Assembly (NCBI GenBank): GCA_015487645.1
Contig: WFPH01000131.1
Span: 1 to 8,218, forward strand
DNA length: 8,218 nucleotides
From: Thermosulfurimonas sp.
Lineage (GTDB): Bacteria; Desulfobacterota; Thermodesulfobacteria; Thermodesulfobacteriales; Thermodesulfobacteriaceae
Direction of reading: 5' to 3'
A program made the position numbers and the translations under genes. Positions 5,913 through 8,218 of this stretch are shown here, piece after piece (within the stretch, counting starts at the first letter, position 1; each line of letters starts with the position of its first letter). The notes beneath the pieces are model-generated. The model was not told the DNA's origin, made no database searches, and saw only the letters and a list, made by a program, of their open reading frames with translations.

Positions 5913-7487
5913 TTAGACCTTAAAGGAATTTAAGAGTTTTTCCAGTTTTTCTCCGATCCGCATCAGTTCGTCGGTGTTGAGTTTCCGGGCTTCATCAAGG
6001 ATTCCCTGGCTGAGTCTTTCCATTTCCTCCGCTTCCTGGAAGAGTTCTTTTGACTTTTCGGTGATCCGGGTCAGATTGGCACTTAAGTCGTTCACCACCG
6101 TGCTCTGTTCCTCCACCGCGGCGGCCACGCTCTGAGCCATCTCTGCGATGGCATTGGCTGCCTCCTGGTTGCGCTGGCTGGCTTGCGCAACCTCGTCCAC
6201 CTTGGAAAGAAGCCCCTCCACGGCCCGGTTGATCTTTTCAACCAGCTCCGCGGACTGCCGGGCAAGTTCCTTCACCTCATTGGCCACCACCGCAAAACCC
6301 TTTCCGGCTTCTCCGGCCCGCGCCGCCTCGATGGTGGCGTTTAAGGCCAGAAGCTTGGTCTGTTCCGCCACCGCTCCTATGAGGTCGCTCATCTCCCTGA
6401 TGTGGCGCGAGGCCTCTTGAAGTTCGGCGGCTGCTCGAGCCGTAATCTCTGCAGCTTCCTGCGATTCGCGGGCTCTGTGGCTTGTTTCTTGGGTGTTTTG
6501 CGAAATCTCGCTGATAGTGGCGCTCATCTCTTCCATGGCCGCGGCCATAGAGGCGATCTCCTGCTCGAGTTCGGAGGCGAATTCCCGGGTCTTTCGGCTC
6601 TGAGCCAGTCCCTTCTCGGCTCCCTTTACCGAAATCCCAAAGGCCTCGGCCAGGCGTCTGGTTTCCTGGGAGAGGTTCTCCACGGTCTCCCGCAAATCAC
6701 GAATGAGACCGTGGATCTTGTCCAAAAAGCGGTTGGTGTAGACCGCGGCTTCGTCAAGCTCGGTGTTTCCGGTAATAGCTACCCTTTTGGTAAGGTCCGC
6801 CTCACCTTCGGCGAGATCCTGCATCCGAGATCGATAATCACCAAGATTGCGTTTAAAAATTCGTAGGGCATAGGTAAAGGAAAAGATCGTAAGGACCAAC
6901 CCCACAAGAGCCACCCCTAAAGCCCGTCTCTGTGACCGATGGCTAAAGGACCGGGCCTCAATCTTCATGTAGCTATTCAAACGATCCATGTTCCTTAAAA
7001 AGGTCGAAACTTTCCGATCCATATCTTCGAGCTCGGCTGCAAGGATGTCCTGTCTTTGAGCATCTGGAGAATGGAGATAATCAAGGGCTTGACCGGCAAA
7101 ATTTTCATAAGTCCTTTGGAGGTTTTGGCTTCCCTCGCGCAAGGCCGAAAGGATTTCCTTTTCTTTCTCGGAGTTTCCCTCCGCTTCCGAGAGATAACGG
7201 TTCACCTGGCTGAGTTTCTTACGAATGGCTACCGAATTACGTTTAAACTCCGCGGCCCTTCCTTGACCAAGCCCCAGGATGGCCTTCTGCTGGCCCAGGA
7301 GGTAGGAAACCGTGCACATGTCCTCCATAAGGGAGAGATAAAAGCCGGCGAGATCGTCAATCATCCTGTCCTGCCCCCGTAGAGAGTAAATCCCCCCGGC
7401 CGTGGAAAGGCTCAGTGATACGACAGCCACTATTCCCAGGACCCACAAAAGAGTCCCAATACGAAAATTAAACCATCCCCCTTTCAT
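5913..7487 (-). CDS. Methyl-accepting chemotaxis protein (transmembrane receptor)
   Basis: The 524-residue product has the classic receptor layout. A first membrane helix lies at about 10-33, a helical extracytoplasmic domain of about 150 residues (35-188) resembles a four-helix-bundle sensor, and a second membrane helix spans about 189-208. A HAMP domain follows (about 210-262, with LAEGEADLTKRV and the TELDEAAVYTNRFLD segment). The signalling domain has its hairpin tip at 375-402 (EQTKLLALNATIEAARAGE, then GKGFAVVANEV), which binds CheA and CheW; E393 corresponds to the tip glutamate of Tsr. By length the two arms are about equal, close to the 36-heptad class. There is no C-terminal NWETF-type CheR tether. 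The ligand cannot be predicted. The start ATG at 7487 has GGAGGGGG four bases upstream. The gene appears to start a transcript (promoter at 7535-7562) that may continue into gatC. It could serve flagella or type IV pili; the nearby PilZ and pilD genes make the latter attractive but unproven. Confidence 0.95.
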   Translation of the reverse strand: MKGGWFNFRIGTLLWVLGIVAVVSLSLSTAGGIYSLRGQDRMIDDLAGFYLSLMEDMCTVSYLLGQQKAILGLGQGRAAEFKRNSVAIRKKLSQVNRYLSEAEGNSEKEKEILSALREGSQNLQRTYENFAGQALDYLHSPDAQRQDILAAELEDMDRKVSTFLRNMDRLNSYMKIEARSFSHRSQRRALGVALVGLVLTIFSFTYALRIFKRNLGDYRSRMQDLAEGEADLTKRVAITGNTELDEAAVYTNRFLDKIHGLIRDLRETVENLSQETRRLAEAFGISVKGAEKGLAQSRKTREFASELEQEIASMAAAMEEMSATISEISQNTQETSHRARESQEAAEITARAAAELQEASRHIREMSDLIGAVAEQTKLLALNATIEAARAGEAGKGFAVVANEVKELARQSAELVEKINRAVEGLLSKVDEVAQASQRNQEAANAIAEMAQSVAAAVEEQSTVVNDLSANLTRITEKSKELFQEAEEMERLSQGILDEARKLNTDELMRIGEKLEKLLNSFKV

Positions 7488-7534
7488 GATTCCCCCTCCT
7501 TTCTAGGGTTATAAGAAAACCTCCTCTTTTTCTG

Positions 7535-7562
7535 GCTATAGGTTTCTTTGCTAAAAAGTCAA
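7535..7562 (-). promoter_or_regulatory. Candidate sigma-70 promoter for the chemotaxis gene
   Basis: On the minus strand TTGACT (7562-7557) and TATAGC (7540-7535) are separated by 16 bp. The start of transcription would be near 7528, giving a leader of about 40 nt to the ATG at 7487 with its strong Shine-Dalgarno. The -35 box is a 5/6 and the -10 box a 4/6 match to consensus. A palindrome lies just upstream, in a place suited to an activator or repressor. Confidence 0.45.
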
Positions 7563-7569
7563 GATCATT

Positions 7570-7594
7570 ATCTATTTTTGATTCAAAAATAGAT
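7570..7594. promoter_or_regulatory. 25-bp AT-rich palindrome between the ThiN and chemotaxis genes
   Basis: ATCTATTTTTGA (7570-7581) and TCAAAAATAGAT (7583-7594) are perfect reverse complements around a single central base. The palindrome touches the last base of the ThiN stop codon and ends seven bases before the -35 box of the chemotaxis promoter, so its centre would be near -54. Length, symmetry and position suit a dimeric regulator. It could instead be a terminator for the ThiN gene, but the stem is almost all A-T and no immediate U-run follows, which is weak for a thermophile. Confidence 0.5.
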
Positions 7595-8218
7595 CAAAGG
7601 AGTTCGAGAAGTCTCAGGGCGATGGAGACGGCTTCCTTGGGGGTACGGGACAGGATGCGGATCATGGGTTCCTTGCCCAGGTCGCCCTCATCGGCGATGA
7701 GGTCCGGGACGAATCCTAAGCGTTCGCAAACCGAGGTCACCGCCCAGGAAAGGGTTCCGCCCTCGCGGCGCTTGACCTCCGGGGGTTCCTCGGCGCGGGA
7801 GAACCGGGCCACGGTAAACCCCAGGGCCTCAGCCCGGCGGAGGAATTCCTCCCGGTAGCGGATGTTCATGGCCGCTCGCCTTTCCGGATCGAACCGCATG
7901 GCCGAAAGCACGATCCGGGCCACGTGGCTTGAGGCCCCGAAGCGGGGACACCCGACCGGACGGGCGGAATCTCCGTAGGCCACGATCCGACCGGGGAAGG
8001 CCGCTACTTCGGAGATCCCCCGGGCATAGGGCAGGGCGTAGGCCAGGTTGGTCTGAACTTCGGGGATGAGCGGACGCACCGGATGACGCGAAAACTCCTC
8101 GGCGGCCTCCTCCAGGGCTTCGATCACCCGGCGACCTTCGGAAAGACGCTCAATAAGGATCGCGGGCTCCGGGGAGGGAAGGCTCCGGGAGCTGGCCGCA
8201 AGGAGACCCAGGGAGAGA
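7594..8218 (-). CDS. thiN: ThiN-domain protein, archaeal-type thiamine-phosphate synthase (partial, N-terminus off the right edge)
   Basis: ThiN joins HMP-PP and HET-P to form thiamine phosphate and replaces ThiE in many archaea and some thermophilic bacteria. The open frame continues to the right edge, so the 207 visible residues are a C-terminal part. Family landmarks are PEVQTNLAYALPYAR (52-66 of the visible part), AFPGRIVAYGD (73-83), GCPRFGASSHVARIVLSAM (89-107), AAMNIRY (115-121) and GDLGKEPMIRIL (178-189). The GTG at 8127 is an internal possible start, but the frame upstream (8128-8218) is open and coding-like (ERLSEGRRVIEALEEAAEEF), so the gene very likely starts outside the window. 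ThiN is often fused behind ThiD or a DNA-binding domain; the short visible N-terminal stretch does not show which. The stop TGA is at 7596-7594. A ThiN-domain regulator without enzyme activity remains possible. Confidence 0.85.
   Translation of the reverse strand, partial: LSLGLLAASSRSLPSPEPAILIERLSEGRRVIEALEEAAEEFSRHPVRPLIPEVQTNLAYALPYARGISEVAAFPGRIVAYGDSARPVGCPRFGASSHVARIVLSAMRFDPERRAAMNIRYREEFLRRAEALGFTVARFSRAEEPPEVKRREGGTLSWAVTSVCERLGFVPDLIADEGDLGKEPMIRILSRTPKEAVSIALRLLELL

Noticed and set aside
6402..6866. Open plus-strand frame of 154 codons opposite the chemotaxis gene
   Set aside because: It is antisense to the conserved receptor signalling domain and its composition reflects that gene; no supporting start signals.
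7488..7593. Flagellar sigma-28 type promoter before the chemotaxis gene
   Set aside because: No TAAA...GCCGATAA-like pair is present; the sigma-70 pair fits better.
7594..8127. A complete 177-residue ThiN gene starting at GTG 8127
   Set aside because: The frame stays open and coding-like up to the window edge, and the GTG has no good Shine-Dalgarno, so the gene is called partial.
1..8218. CRISPR arrays, insertion sequences, tRNA or rRNA genes, phage genes
   Set aside because: No direct repeat array, transposase motif, tRNA-like fold or rRNA-like sequence was seen on either strand.

Overview
The window looks like a stretch of chromosome from a thermophilic bacterium, most likely of the Thermodesulfobacteriota (Thermodesulfobacterium, Thermosulfurimonas or Thermodesulfatator type). 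This is an inference. It rests on proteins rich in Glu, Lys and Arg, on dense gene packing with overlapping ends, on TTG/GTG starts behind strong Shine-Dalgarno sequences, and on two families shared with hyperthermophilic archaea (an AF_0795-type KaiC-like ATPase and an archaeal-type ThiN). No rRNA, tRNA, insertion sequence, prophage gene or CRISPR array is visible.

Left part (1-2022): a KaiC/RecA-type ATPase gene runs leftward off the edge (minus strand, C-terminus missing). Diverging from it across 42 bp is a plus-strand pair: a PilZ-domain protein (c-di-GMP receptor family) whose stop overlaps, as ATGA, the start of the type IV prepilin peptidase gene pilD.

Middle part (1990-5841, all minus strand): transcribed right to left, gatC and gatA (Glu-tRNA(Gln)/Asp-tRNA(Asn) amidotransferase subunits) are followed by three signalling genes with almost no spacing: a 105-residue protein carrying the LKPGM-type segment usually found fused to HD-GYP/HDOD proteins, an HDOD protein, and a GGDEF protein with a degenerate receiver domain. 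The 3' ends of the GGDEF gene and pilD overlap tail to tail by 33 bp.

Right part (5913-8218, minus strand): a methyl-accepting chemotaxis protein lies upstream of gatC. Its own likely promoter and a 25-bp near-perfect palindrome sit in the 106-bp gap before it. A gene for an archaeal-type thiamine-phosphate synthase (ThiN) domain comes in from the right edge, N-terminus missing.

Taken together, the central 7 kb is a signalling and surface-motility neighbourhood (MCP, HDOD, GGDEF, PilZ, prepilin peptidase) wrapped around the housekeeping gatCA pair. A plausible reading is that c-di-GMP made by the GGDEF protein is sensed by the PilZ protein and affects type IV pili that depend on PilD, but this rests on family knowledge and adjacency only. 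I see no clearly new system. The most unusual points are the fusion of tRNA-amidation and signalling genes in one apparent operon, the GGDDF variant enzyme, and two inverted repeats in regulatory positions.
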